NCBI GenBank assembly: GCA_964543855.1
Contig: CAZJAD010000015.1
Coordinates: 1 to 32,340, forward strand
Direction: 5' to 3'
DNA from: CAZJAD01 sp964543855
GTDB taxonomy: Bacteria > Electryoneota > RPQS01 > DYHQ01
Length of the DNA: 32,340 bases
Both the position numbers and the translations under genes were made by a program. Below are positions 1 through 9,353 of this stretch, piece by piece. Position 1 is the stretch's first letter, and the number at the start of each line of letters is the position of its first letter. Below the pieces are notes generated by a model. That model had not been told where the DNA came from. It worked only from the letters and a program-made list of their open reading frames with translations, and made no database searches.

Positions 1-1273
<1,273 letters not shown>

Positions 1274-1284
<11 letters not shown>

Positions 1285-1990
1285 TCTCCTGATTATCGGG
1301 ACGCTCGTCGTTCTCGAAGGACTCCTTTCCGCCGATAACGCCCTCGTGCTGGCGATCCTGGTCAAGCATCTTCCAAAGAAGCAGCGCCAGAAAGCGCTTC
1401 TCTATGGTATTGTCGGGGCTTTCGCATTTCGTTTCCTCGGCCTTCTGGCGGCGATTTGGATTGTACAGTTCTGGTACCTGCGCGCCATTGGAGGCGCGTA
1501 CCTGCTCTATTTGGCCGCCAAGCATTTCATTGTCCATGCTTCTCCAGAGAGACGCGCCCGAATCAAAGCCGGGCCGGGTTTCTGGAGAACCGTGGTGACC
1601 GTGGAGCTGACGGATGTCGCCTTTGCCATCGACAGTATCCTCGTCGCCGTCGGGTTGTCGCACAAGCTCTGGGTAATTTGGATAGGGGGAGCGTTGGGGA
1701 TTATTGCCATGCGCTTCGCGGCAGGTGGTTTCTTGAAAGTGCTGGAGCGTTTCCCGGGGCTTGAGCATACGGCGTATGTCTTGATAGCCTGGATTTCCAC
1801 CAAACTTTTCATTGAAGCCTATCCCGGTTTTGCCGAAAGCGTGCTCGGCTATCCGTCGCACATCCACCTTCCCGTCTGGTTTTTCTGGATGGTCATGGGC
1901 CTTATCGCTGCTCTCGGTTTCATCTGGGCCGTCTATGCACAGAAGCGAGACCAGTCGAACGAGAACAAAGGAGGCAACGGGGCAAATTAG
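1274..1990 (+). CDS. TerC-family integral membrane protein (probable metal ion exporter)
   Basis: The 238-residue product is almost entirely hydrophobic, with about seven predicted membrane segments. It carries the family's two acidic signatures, SADNALVLAIL near residue 20 and DVAFAIDSIL near residue 115. TerC-family proteins sit in the cytoplasmic membrane; characterised members such as Alx, MeeF and MeeY are linked to manganese export, while others were named for tellurite resistance. The substrate here cannot be told from sequence. The only usable start is TTG at 1274, because an in-frame stop lies 9 bp upstream; this overlaps clpB by 11 bp. A hairpin terminator follows directly. The pairing with clpB suggests one stress-related transcript, which is inference. 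Confidence 0.85.
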
Positions 1991-1995
1991 CCGCA

Positions 1996-2033
1996 ACCGC
2001 CCGCTTCCCGGTGGGTGGGAGCGGTGGTTTTCT
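1996..2033 (+). terminator. Intrinsic terminator after the TerC-family gene
   Basis: An imperfect GC-rich stem (ACCGCCCGCTTCCC against GGGAGCGGTGGT, with small bulges) is followed by TTTTCTT. It begins 6 bp after the TerC-family stop codon and should end the clpB transcript. Confidence 0.65.
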
Positions 2034-2089
2034 TGGCCTTGACACCGGTGACAAATGGCAGGTGGGGGTGATTACCCTTGGGTTGGTGC

Positions 2090-2118
2090 TTGCGCTCCGG
2101 CCTTTTTTTTTGTATATT
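2090..2118 (+). promoter_or_regulatory. Predicted sigma70-type promoter for the B12-binding subunit gene
   Basis: TTGCGC at 2090-2095 and TATATT at 2113-2118 are separated by exactly 17 bp. The spacer contains a run of nine T residues. The expected start point near 2125 leaves a leader of about 47 nt. The spacing matches the other promoters seen in this window. It may serve the whole downstream yebC-ruv run. Confidence 0.5.
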
Positions 2119-2171
2119 ATTAGTTTGTAAAATGGGCCTTACCGCAAGAAACTCGACTCCCCTCCCTTCCT

Positions 2172-2576
2172 ATGGACAAGAAAATCAGAATTCTGGTTGC
2201 CAAACCCGGCCTCGACGGGCATGACCGAGGCGCCAAAGTCATCGCCGCGGCGTTCCGCGATGCGGGTATGGAAGTCATTTACACCGGCCTGCGACAGACC
2301 CCGGAGATGATTGTCGAGGCTGCCTTGCAGGAAGATGTGGATGTCATCGCCATATCGATTCTGTCGGGCGCCCACATGACCGTTTTCCCCCAAATCCTCG
2401 AATTGATGAAGAACCGCGGGCTGCAAAACACCCTGCTCATTGGTGGCGGGATTATCCCCAAGGAAGAAATCGAGAAACTCCAAGCGATGGGGGTGGGTAG
2501 GCTCTTCGGACCCGGGACACCGACCTCCGAGCCCATTGCCCACATCAAGGACTGGGTAGCCCGGCATCGTTCGTAA
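2172..2576 (+). CDS. mcmA2: Methylmalonyl-CoA mutase cobalamin-binding subunit (separate C-terminal domain)
   Basis: This 134-residue protein is a free-standing B12-binding Rossmann-like domain. It has the lower-axial histidine motif D15-G-H17-D-R-G20, an SILSGAH segment and the glycine-rich GGGIIP turn, all typical of the C-terminal domain of methylmalonyl-CoA mutase. With a separate catalytic subunit the enzyme interconverts methylmalonyl-CoA and succinyl-CoA using adenosylcobalamin, in propionate or branched-chain metabolism. No catalytic subunit, epimerase or MeaB-type chaperone lies in the window. The gene has its own predicted promoter and sits 32 bp before yebC. It could instead serve a related mutase (isobutyryl-, ethylmalonyl- or glutamate-type), since these domains are similar. 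Confidence 0.85.
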   Translation: MDKKIRILVAKPGLDGHDRGAKVIAAAFRDAGMEVIYTGLRQTPEMIVEAALQEDVDVIAISILSGAHMTVFPQILELMKNRGLQNTLLIGGGIIPKEEIEKLQAMGVGRLFGPGTPTSEPIAHIKDWVARHRS

Positions 2577-2608
2577 GCAAGTGAAGAAGTCAGGTAACCG
2601 GAGGCGGT

Positions 2609-3355
2609 ATGTCCGGCCATTCGAAATGGGCCACAATTCGGCGCAAGAAAGAGAAAGTTGACGCGGCACGCGGCAAAATCTTCACGAAGCTTATCCGTGA
2701 GATCTCGATTGCTGCCCGCGAAGGTGGATCGAATGTCGACGCAAATCCCCGCCTCAAAATGGCGGTGGAGGCGGCCAAGGCGTCGAACATGCCGGCGGAC
2801 AACATCGCGAGAGCCATCAAGAAGGGTGCTGGCCAACTCGAGGGCCAGGCCTTCGAAGAGGTGACCTATGAGGGCTATGGGCCGGGTGGTGCCGCCTTGA
2901 TGCTTCAGGTGATGACCGATAATCGAAATCGCACCGTCGGCGAAATCCGGCACATCTTCACCAAGCGCAACGGCGCGCTGGCCGAGAGTGGCGCGGTCGC
3001 CTGGATGTTCAGTCGAAGCGGCTATCTGACCCTCGATTTTTCCCAAGGCTCCGAGGAGGAAATGATGGAGATCGCTCTTGAGGCGGGAGCGACGGATATC
3101 CAGAATGAAGACGAAGTCTGGGAAATCTACTGCGCACCCGGTGACCTCTACAAAGTGAAAGGCGCTCTCGAAGAGCGAGGCAAGGTCGTTACCTCGGCCG
3201 AGATTTCCATGGTTGCACAGAACACAGTCAAAATCGAAGGATCCAATGCGAAAACCCTCCTCAAGCTCCTGGAGGAGCTCGAGGATCACGATGATGTTCA
3301 ACAGGTCTATTCGAATTTCGAGATCGACGACGCTGTCATGGAGAGCATGGAGTAA
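2609..3355 (+). CDS. yebC: YebC/PmpR/TACO1-family protein
   Basis: The 248-residue product matches the family along its length. The N-terminus MSGHSKWATIRRKKEKVDAA is diagnostic, followed by the KIFTKLIREI and NPRLKMAVEAAKASNMPADN segments and an acidic C-terminal domain. Family members have been described as DNA-binding transcription regulators; a role as translation factors that help ribosomes on proline-rich stretches, as with mitochondrial TACO1, has also been reported. A strong ribosome binding site (GGAGGCGG) lies just before the ATG. Its place directly upstream of ruvC is a widespread bacterial arrangement, with only 11 bp between them, so co-transcription with ruvCAB is likely. Confidence 0.95.
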   Translation: MSGHSKWATIRRKKEKVDAARGKIFTKLIREISIAAREGGSNVDANPRLKMAVEAAKASNMPADNIARAIKKGAGQLEGQAFEEVTYEGYGPGGAALMLQVMTDNRNRTVGEIRHIFTKRNGALAESGAVAWMFSRSGYLTLDFSQGSEEEMMEIALEAGATDIQNEDEVWEIYCAPGDLYKVKGALEERGKVVTSAEISMVAQNTVKIEGSNAKTLLKLLEELEDHDDVQQVYSNFEIDDAVMESME

Positions 3356-3366
3356 CGGATTGCAGC

Positions 3367-3867
3367 ATGATCATCATGGGCGTTGATCCGGGGTTGGGCA
3401 CGACAGGCTTTGGGGTGATTGAGCTCAAGAGCCGCAAGCCCCGTTACCTCACCTCGGGTTCCGTCCGAACCAGCCCGTCTTGGCCCAGCGCTCGGCGCCT
3501 TGCCGAGATTGCGGGCAAGCTGCGAGAAGTCATCGTTCGAGAAAAAGTCGACTGCATCGCCGTGGAAGCCGGATTCGTCGGCCAGAACGCGCAAACTGCC
3601 CTGAAGCTTGGCCAGGCCCGAGCGGCCGCGCTGCTCGCCGGTCAGTTGGAGGGAACGGCGGTCCATGAATATGCACCGCGCGAAGTCAAGATGGCGTTGA
3701 CCGGCCGTGGCTCAGCGGCGAAGAAACAGGTACAGTTCATGTTGGGCAAGATGCTCGGCCTTACTTTTGACTCCGGTGAAGAAGATATTTCGGACGCGCT
3801 CGCCTTGGCAATCTGCCATAGTCTGCGGTCCCAAGTGGTTGTGTCCAATCGTCGCCACCGACCATGA
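3367..3867 (+). CDS. ruvC: Crossover junction endodeoxyribonuclease RuvC
   Basis: RuvC cuts Holliday junctions symmetrically as the nuclease of the RuvABC resolvasome. The 166-residue protein has the usual length and RNase H-like fold markers. The four catalytic acids are recognisable: D7 in MGVDPG, E67 in CIAVEAGF, and D140 and D143 in EEDISDALALAICH. A second ATG three codons downstream (3376) is an alternative start that still keeps the first catalytic aspartate. The stop overlaps the ruvA start by 4 bp, implying translational coupling. No LexA-type GAAC-N4-GTTC operator was seen by eye upstream, so SOS control of this operon is not supported. Confidence 0.96.
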   Translation: MIIMGVDPGLGTTGFGVIELKSRKPRYLTSGSVRTSPSWPSARRLAEIAGKLREVIVREKVDCIAVEAGFVGQNAQTALKLGQARAAALLAGQLEGTAVHEYAPREVKMALTGRGSAAKKQVQFMLGKMLGLTFDSGEEDISDALALAICHSLRSQVVVSNRRHRP

Positions 3868-4442
3868 TCGACTCGATTAGCGGTGTTTTGGTTGAGAAGA
3901 GCCCGGCGCGTGTCGTCGTAGACATCGGCGGTGTTGCGATGGCGTGTCTGGTCTCCCTTTCGACCGTCGAAGAGCTTCCGGCACCCGGTGTGAAGGTGAA
4001 GCTCTGGACTCATCTCCTCGTCCGCGACGAGCAGATCGAGCTCTTTGGCTTCGCGACTCTCGAGGAGCGTTGGCTTTTTCTCAATTTGCTCCCGGTTTCA
4101 GGTGTCGGTCCGCGTCTGGCGCTGACGATTCTCTCGGGAGCGCGAACCGATGACATTCGCCGCGCGGTAGCGCAGGAGGATACGGATCGCCTGCAGGCGA
4201 TCCCGCGCGTCGGTGAAAAGCTGGCCCGACGGTTGGTGCTCGAGCTCAGAGGTCGGATCGCAGAGGGATTGCCTGTCGGCGTGGGAGAAGTCCCGCAGGA
4301 TGGAGGCGTGCGCGAGGCCATCCAGGGGCTGCTCGCTCTCGGCTTCGGACGAACCCAGGCGGATAAGGCGGTGAGAGATGCGCTGCGTGCCGGAGTGAAA
4401 GGGACTGAAGAGATTGTGAAACACGCCCTGCGGGTGAGCTGA
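3864..4442 (+). CDS. ruvA: Holliday junction branch migration protein RuvA
   Basis: RuvA binds the four-way junction as a tetramer and loads the RuvB motors. At 192 residues it is of normal length. The N-terminal OB-fold begins MIDSISGVLVEKSPARVVVD, helix-hairpin-helix elements follow (FLNLLPVSGVGPRLALTIL and LQAIPRVGEKLARRLVLEL), and the C-terminal RuvB-binding domain holds GLLALGFGRTQADKAV. It overlaps ruvC by 4 bp and shares one base with ruvB, the tightest coupling in the window. Confidence 0.96.
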   Translation: MIDSISGVLVEKSPARVVVDIGGVAMACLVSLSTVEELPAPGVKVKLWTHLLVRDEQIELFGFATLEERWLFLNLLPVSGVGPRLALTILSGARTDDIRRAVAQEDTDRLQAIPRVGEKLARRLVLELRGRIAEGLPVGVGEVPQDGGVREAIQGLLALGFGRTQADKAVRDALRAGVKGTEEIVKHALRVS

Positions 4443-5458
4443 TGCCGCGAATTGCCCAGCCGGAACCTCTGGACGAAGATCGCGACCTTGACCTGTCACT
4501 CAGGCCGGCGACTTTCGACGATTTTGTCGGCCAGTTCAAGGTCAAACAGCAGTTGCAGATTTTCCTCCAGGCCGCGCGCGAGCGCCACGAGGCTCTGGAT
4601 CACTGCCTTTTCTATGGGCCTCCGGGCTTGGGCAAAACAACTCTGGCGTACCTTGTCACCCACGGCATGGGTACGCAAATCCATGTCACGACCGGGCCGG
4701 TTCTGGAGAGGCCTGCCGACCTGGCGGGCGTTCTGACGAACCTGCAAGACGGCGACATTCTATTCATCGATGAAGTCCACCGCCTAAGCTCAGCCGTCGA
4801 AGAGTACCTTTACCCGGCCATGGAGGAATTCAAACTCGAAATCCTCATTGACCGGGGACCGGCCGCGCGCACTCTGCAGCTCACGCTGCCGCGCTTCACC
4901 CTCGTCGGTGCGACAACACGCGCCGGGCTGTTGACATCGCCGTTTCTGGCGCGCTTCGGGATGTCTTTTCGCTTGGACTACTACTCGGCTGACGAGCTCC
5001 ATCAGATTCTGAACCGTTCGGTGCGTATCCTTGGCGTATCGGCGGACACGGAAGCTCTACGGGAAATCGCTGGACGCTCACGGGGAACACCACGCGTAAC
5101 CAATCGCCTCTTGCGCCGCATCCGCGATGTGGCGCAGGTCCGCTCAGACGGGCACATCTCACCGGCGATTGCGCGCGACGCTCTCGAGCTCCTCGAGATA
5201 GACGCCAGAGGCTTTGACGAGATGGATAAACGCCTCATGCGTGTCTTGATCGAGAAATACCGCGGCGGACCGGTTGGGCTCGGAACCCTGGCCGTCACGG
5301 TCGGAGAGGACGAAGGCACTCTGGAAGAAATTTACGAACCCTACCTGATCCGCGAGGGATTTCTCGAACGCACCCCTCGTGGTCGAAAGGCGACGCGACT
5401 GGCACTGGATCACTTTGGATATTCGATGTCGCAAGGCGCACAGGAAAACTTGCTGTAA
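4442..5458 (+). CDS. ruvB: Holliday junction branch migration ATPase RuvB
   Basis: RuvB is the hexameric AAA+ motor that drives branch migration with RuvA. The 338-residue protein shows Walker A GPPGLGKT at residues 59-66, Walker B DILFIDEVHRL with D110/E111, sensor 1 LVGATTRAGLL, and the C-terminal winged helix containing GGPVGLGTLAVTVGEDEGTL and the RTPRGR segment. All motifs are intact, so the complete ruvCAB set is present and should be functional. The start codon shares its first base with the ruvA stop. Confidence 0.97.
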   Translation: MPRIAQPEPLDEDRDLDLSLRPATFDDFVGQFKVKQQLQIFLQAARERHEALDHCLFYGPPGLGKTTLAYLVTHGMGTQIHVTTGPVLERPADLAGVLTNLQDGDILFIDEVHRLSSAVEEYLYPAMEEFKLEILIDRGPAARTLQLTLPRFTLVGATTRAGLLTSPFLARFGMSFRLDYYSADELHQILNRSVRILGVSADTEALREIAGRSRGTPRVTNRLLRRIRDVAQVRSDGHISPAIARDALELLEIDARGFDEMDKRLMRVLIEKYRGGPVGLGTLAVTVGEDEGTLEEIYEPYLIREGFLERTPRGRKATRLALDHFGYSMSQGAQENLL

Positions 5459-5477
5459 AGGAGGCATCCGAAAGGTT

Positions 5478-6554
5478 ATGCCGACGACACGATCTGTTTA
5501 TGAACCCCGGGGAGTGCAGACGCCCCCGCGCCTTTCTGATTTCAAGTTTCGTCTGCCCGAGAAATTTGTCGCTCAGATGCCTGCCCGCCGGCGCGATACC
5601 TCCCGCATGCTCGTCATCAACCGCGCGACCGGGGAATTGCACGACAGCAAGTTCTCGGACATCATCAAGTACCTCTCACCGGGCGATTGCCTGGTCGTCA
5701 ATATCACGCGCGTTTTCCCCGCGCGCCTCTCCGGCTACAAGGAGAAGACCGAAGCCGATATCGAGGTTTTCCTTCTGCGTCGCCTGACGGATGATCTCTG
5801 GGAGGTGTTGGTCAAACCGGCGCGCAAAGTGCGTACCGGGAACAGCATCCACATCGGCGACGACATGTACTGTGAAGTGATCGACAATACGACCTCCGGC
5901 GGCCGCGTCGTTCGATTCCACTATGAAGGTGATTTCAACGGCCTCGTCGAGAAATATGGCAAACCGCCCTTGCCGCCGTATATTCGCCGAGAGCCGCGCC
6001 CGGAGGATACGGAACGCTATCAGACGATCTACGCTCAGGTTACGGGAGCCGTCGCGGCTCCAACTGCCGGACTTCATTTCACGCGTGGTCTCCTCGATCG
6101 CATCGCTCGCAAAGGCGTGCATGTTGTGCCCGTCGTTCTGCATGTCGGCCTCGGCACTTTCCGCCCGGTGCAGGTGGAAGATCTCGCGCGGCACCGTATG
6201 GACTCGGAGTACTTCGAGGTCGGTACCGAAGCCGCAGAGACGATTAACAATGCGATTGCCGAAGGCAAAAGGATTATTTCCGTCGGGACCTCCACGACAC
6301 GAACCCTCGAGACTGTCGCTAACTTCAACGGAGGCGTCAAGAACGCTTCGGGCTGGACCGATAAGTTCATCTATCCGCCCTATCAGTTCAAGGTTGTGGA
6401 CCACCTCCTGACGAACTTTCACCTTCCCGGCTCGACGCTTCTCATGCTCGTCTGTGCCTTCGCGGATATGGACCTGATTATGAAAGCCTATCGCCACGCG
6501 ATCAAAGCAAGATATCGCTTCTACAGCTATGGCGATAGCATGCTGGTTCTGTGA
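5478..6554 (+). CDS. queA: S-adenosylmethionine:tRNA ribosyltransferase-isomerase QueA
   Basis: QueA moves the ribosyl part of SAM onto preQ1 in tRNA to make epoxyqueuosine, the next-to-last step in queuosine formation. The ORF extends upstream into ruvB, but ATG 5478 is preferred: AAAGGAGG lies 13 bp upstream, and the resulting 358-residue protein has normal family length. Recognisable segments include RRRDTSRMLVINR, the GAVAAPTAGLHFT motif, HVGLGTFRPV, and the C-terminal TNFHLPGSTLLMLVCAF. No tgt, queG/queH or preQ1 synthesis gene is in the window. The stop overlaps the ispD start by 4 bp (GTGA). Confidence 0.96.
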   Translation: MPTTRSVYEPRGVQTPPRLSDFKFRLPEKFVAQMPARRRDTSRMLVINRATGELHDSKFSDIIKYLSPGDCLVVNITRVFPARLSGYKEKTEADIEVFLLRRLTDDLWEVLVKPARKVRTGNSIHIGDDMYCEVIDNTTSGGRVVRFHYEGDFNGLVEKYGKPPLPPYIRREPRPEDTERYQTIYAQVTGAVAAPTAGLHFTRGLLDRIARKGVHVVPVVLHVGLGTFRPVQVEDLARHRMDSEYFEVGTEAAETINNAIAEGKRIISVGTSTTRTLETVANFNGGVKNASGWTDKFIYPPYQFKVVDHLLTNFHLPGSTLLMLVCAFADMDLIMKAYRHAIKARYRFYSYGDSMLVL

Positions 6555-7231
6555 AAGCGGCACTTCTGCTTCTCGCCGCTGGAGAGGGAGAGCGCTTCGG
6601 CGGTCAACTGCCCAAACCTCTGGTGCCGGTGGACGGCATCCCGATGCTGCGTCGCTCGCTCGCTCCATTTCTCGAAGTGAAGGCCATCGGTGAGACTATC
6701 GTGGCAGCGCCGCCTCGGTTTCTTCGAGAGGTGGAAACGCTCCTTGAAGATACTGCGGGCGTACAAGTCGTCGCCGGAGGCGCAACAAGGCAACAGTCGG
6801 CACAGCATGCGTTGGGCGCTCTGACCGCCGATGTGGACATCATCGTGGTTCACGACGCCGCGAGACCTCTCGTATCACGGAATGTGATCGATACCGTCAT
6901 CGCAGCAGCAGAAACGCACGGTGCAGCCGTTCCCGCAGTGCCGGTTGCCGATACGGTTAAGCGTGTGCGTGAAGGATTTGTCGAAGCGACGCTGCGGCGC
7001 GAAGTTCTCCGCGCGGTACAAACGCCACAGGCTTTCAGATTTCACATCTACAAGCAGGCCCACGAGCGCGCAACGGCGCAGGGACTGGTGGCCACCGATG
7101 ACGCCGCCCTGGTCGAATACTTCGAGCTTTCACAGGTGGCCGTTGTCGACGGCAGCCCACGAAATATCAAGATTACTCGCCCCCATGATTTGGCTCTCGC
7201 CGAATTCTATCTTCGTCACCCGCAGGTATGA
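6551..7231 (+). CDS. ispD: 2-C-methyl-D-erythritol 4-phosphate cytidylyltransferase IspD
   Basis: IspD couples CTP to MEP to give CDP-ME, the third step of the non-mevalonate isoprenoid pathway. The 226-residue protein has the nucleotide-binding loop LLAAGEGERFGG followed by LPKPL, where PKQ is the common form, the conserved VHDAARPLVS segment, and a QTPQAFR motif near residue 158. It starts with GTG at 6551, overlapping queA by 4 bp. A strong intrinsic terminator begins 13 bp after its stop, separating it from ispF, although the two genes catalyse nearby steps of the same pathway. Confidence 0.95.
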   Translation: MKAALLLLAAGEGERFGGQLPKPLVPVDGIPMLRRSLAPFLEVKAIGETIVAAPPRFLREVETLLEDTAGVQVVAGGATRQQSAQHALGALTADVDIIVVHDAARPLVSRNVIDTVIAAAETHGAAVPAVPVADTVKRVREGFVEATLRREVLRAVQTPQAFRFHIYKQAHERATAQGLVATDDAALVEYFELSQVAVVDGSPRNIKITRPHDLALAEFYLRHPQV

Positions 7232-7244
7232 ACGATAAAAAGAT

Positions 7245-7284
7245 AAGGGGCTTGCCTGAATCGAAGGTCAGGTAGCCCCTTTTT
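7245..7284 (+). terminator. Intrinsic terminator or attenuator between ispD and ispF
   Basis: A long stem (AAGGGGCTTGCCTGA against TCAGGTAGCCCCTT, one mismatch) with an 8-nt loop is followed by TTTTTGTTTTC. It lies 13 bp after the ispD stop and about 20 bp before the ispF start, so ispF needs read-through or its own promoter. No promoter fits in the remaining space. Confidence 0.8.
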
Positions 7285-7306
7285 GTTTTCGCACAGAGGT
7301 TTGGCT

Positions 7307-7789
7307 TTGCGAGTCGGTATCGGCTTCGATGCGCATCGGAAAAAGGTGGGGAGGCCGCTCGTTCTGGGAGGCATCACGATTCCGTCTCCGTGGGGTCTCG
7401 AAGCCTACAGCGACGGCGATGTCGTCGCCCACGCCATGCTCGATGCACTCCTGGGTGCTGCAAACCTCGGCGACAAAGGCCGACATTTCCCACCAGGTGA
7501 CCCGCGCTTCAAAGATATCCGCTCCCTTCGGCTCCTCGAGGAAACGAGTCGACTCCTCGCAGCCAGCGGTTTCCGCATCTCAAATATCGATGTCTCGGTT
7601 GTCTGTGAAGAACCGAAGCTTGCTCCTCATATCTCGCAAATGGAGAAAGCGCTGGCGGCTGCCCTCGGAGTCTCAAGGAACCAGATTTCAGTCAAAGCAA
7701 CAACGACCGAAGGGATGGGATTCGCCGGGCGAGGCGAAGGTATCGCCGCGCTTGCTGTGGCTCTATTGGAGAGCGAGTCAACGCGATGA
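7307..7789 (+). CDS. ispF: 2-C-methyl-D-erythritol 2,4-cyclodiphosphate synthase IspF
   Basis: IspF cyclises CDP-ME 2-phosphate to MEcPP with loss of CMP and uses an active-site divalent metal. The protein has the metal site GIGFDAHR (D and H near residues 8 and 10), SDGDVVAHAMLDALLGA and the C-terminal TTTEGMGFAGRGEGIAALAVALL region. Starts at TTG 7283, 7301 and 7307 are all in frame. TTG 7307 is chosen because AGAGG lies about 7 bp before it, the protein then begins MRVGIGFDAHR as in most homologues, and the length (160 residues) is typical. The upstream terminator at 7245-7284 is unusual for a gene of this pathway. Confidence 0.95.
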   Translation: MRVGIGFDAHRKKVGRPLVLGGITIPSPWGLEAYSDGDVVAHAMLDALLGAANLGDKGRHFPPGDPRFKDIRSLRLLEETSRLLAASGFRISNIDVSVVCEEPKLAPHISQMEKALAAALGVSRNQISVKATTTEGMGFAGRGEGIAALAVALLESESTR

Positions 7790-7837
7790 GAGTCTGGTAA
7801 TGACGCCATCCATGCAGCACAGTCGGGAGGAGACTCC

Positions 7838-9286
7838 GTGAGCGTGCGCGTACGATTTGCGCCCAGCCCCACGGGTTTCCTGCATGTCGGCGGCCTGCGA
7901 ACCGCGCTGTTCAATTATCTGTTTGCGCGCCAGAACGCCGGCAAGTTCGTGCTGCGCATCGAGGACACGGATCGCAGCCGAATCGTCGAGGGTGCAGTCG
8001 ATAATCTGCTCGGCGTCTTCGACTGGCTAGGACTCTCGTTTGATGAAGGGCCTCGTGTCGGCGGCGATTTCGGCCCGTATGTGCAGTCCGAGCGCCTGAC
8101 GACATACCGTCACCATGTCGAACGACTCCTCGCATCCGGTCAAGCGTATCGCTGTTTCTGTACGCCCGAAGAGCTGGAAGCTATGCGTTCTAAACAGACC
8201 AAGCAGGGTGTTACTCCAATGTATGATCGCCGCTGTCGCGACCTGGATGCCGAGACTTCACGCCGCCGAGCTGAAAAAGGCGAGCCCCATGTCATTCGCT
8301 TGGCTGTCCCGCAAGCAGAGACCATAACCTTCGATGACCTCGTGCGCGGTCAAGTCTCCTTTCAAGCGGAGGCGATCGATGATCAGGTTCTGCTGAAGTC
8401 CGATGGATTCCCAACCTATCACTTGGCGAATGTCATCGACGATCACCTCATGCAGATTTCTCATGTCATCCGCGGGGAAGAATGGCTCTCTTCGACTCCC
8501 AAGCACGTGCTTCTCTATCAGTTCTTCGGTTGGGAAACTCCGGTTTTTGCGCACCTGCCGCTTCTGCTGAACCCGGATCGCACGAAGCTCTCCAAACGCA
8601 CCGCTGATGTGGCAGTGGAAGCCTATCGCGATGATGGAATCCTGCCCGAAGCCCTGCTGAATTTCGTGGCACTGCTCGGGTGGCATCCGAAGACCGAGCA
8701 GGAACTCTTTTCCGTCGAACAGCTCATCGGCGAGTTCGATATGTCGCGAGTCGGCAAAGCGGGCGCGGTGTTCGATGTCACCAAGTTGCGCTGGCTGAAC
8801 AGCGAATACCTGAAACGAGAGTCCGACGACGAACTCTACGCGAACGCCAGCCGTTTCTTCCCAAAGGATTTCGTCCAGCAATACGGCGAACCGAAGTTGA
8901 AGTTCACTCTGCAGACGCTCCGTGCCGGCGCGACAACTTATGCCGAAGCGGCGCAGCGCATCGTCGACATCTTCAAACCGACGAGCGAGCCCGGCGCGGA
9001 CGCACTCGAACACCTTGCTAATGAAAACGCTCGGAGATTGCTCAGGCATCTGCACGATGCGCTGGCGGAGATTCCCGCGAGCGCATGGGACGATTACGAC
9101 GCCATCGGTGAGGTATTCAAAGAAACCTGCAAAGGCTCGGGCAAAACCGTTGGATTGAAAGGCAAAGAGCTCTGGCAAACCGTGCGCGCGGGCCTGACCG
9201 GAACGCTCCACGGGCCGGAGCTGAGCAAGCTCATCGCCATCTGGGGGCGTGACCGAGTGCTCAGTGAACTCAAAGCGCGCTGTTAG
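7838..9286 (+). CDS. gltX: Glutamyl-tRNA synthetase
   Basis: This class I synthetase charges tRNA-Glu. The 482-residue product begins with the nucleotide-binding segment RFAPSPTGFLHVGG (HIGH-type motif), then FVLRIEDTD and the KLSKR motif in DRTKLSKRTADV. The C-terminal half is the helical anticodon-binding domain. It starts with GTG 7838 behind a clear GGGAGGAG ribosome binding site. Whether the enzyme also charges tRNA-Gln for the amidotransferase route cannot be decided here; no gatCAB genes are in the window. It follows ispF by 48 bp. Confidence 0.97.
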   Translation: MSVRVRFAPSPTGFLHVGGLRTALFNYLFARQNAGKFVLRIEDTDRSRIVEGAVDNLLGVFDWLGLSFDEGPRVGGDFGPYVQSERLTTYRHHVERLLASGQAYRCFCTPEELEAMRSKQTKQGVTPMYDRRCRDLDAETSRRRAEKGEPHVIRLAVPQAETITFDDLVRGQVSFQAEAIDDQVLLKSDGFPTYHLANVIDDHLMQISHVIRGEEWLSSTPKHVLLYQFFGWETPVFAHLPLLLNPDRTKLSKRTADVAVEAYRDDGILPEALLNFVALLGWHPKTEQELFSVEQLIGEFDMSRVGKAGAVFDVTKLRWLNSEYLKRESDDELYANASRFFPKDFVQQYGEPKLKFTLQTLRAGATTYAEAAQRIVDIFKPTSEPGADALEHLANENARRLLRHLHDALAEIPASAWDDYDAIGEVFKETCKGSGKTVGLKGKELWQTVRAGLTGTLHGPELSKLIAIWGRDRVLSELKARC

Positions 9287-9353
9287 TCCAATTCGCGCGA
9301 AACCTACGCGGCAGATGTCTTCCCTCCAAAATCGAAAAGGAATCCGGTAGAGC

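Noticed and set aside
2039..2044. Perfect TTGACA upstream of mcmA2 as a -35 box
   Set aside because: No -10-like sequence lies 15-19 bp downstream; the region there is G-rich.
2279..3301. A 340-codon open frame on the minus strand across mcmA2 and yebC
   Set aside because: It spans two well-recognised + strand genes and their spacer and has no family signature.
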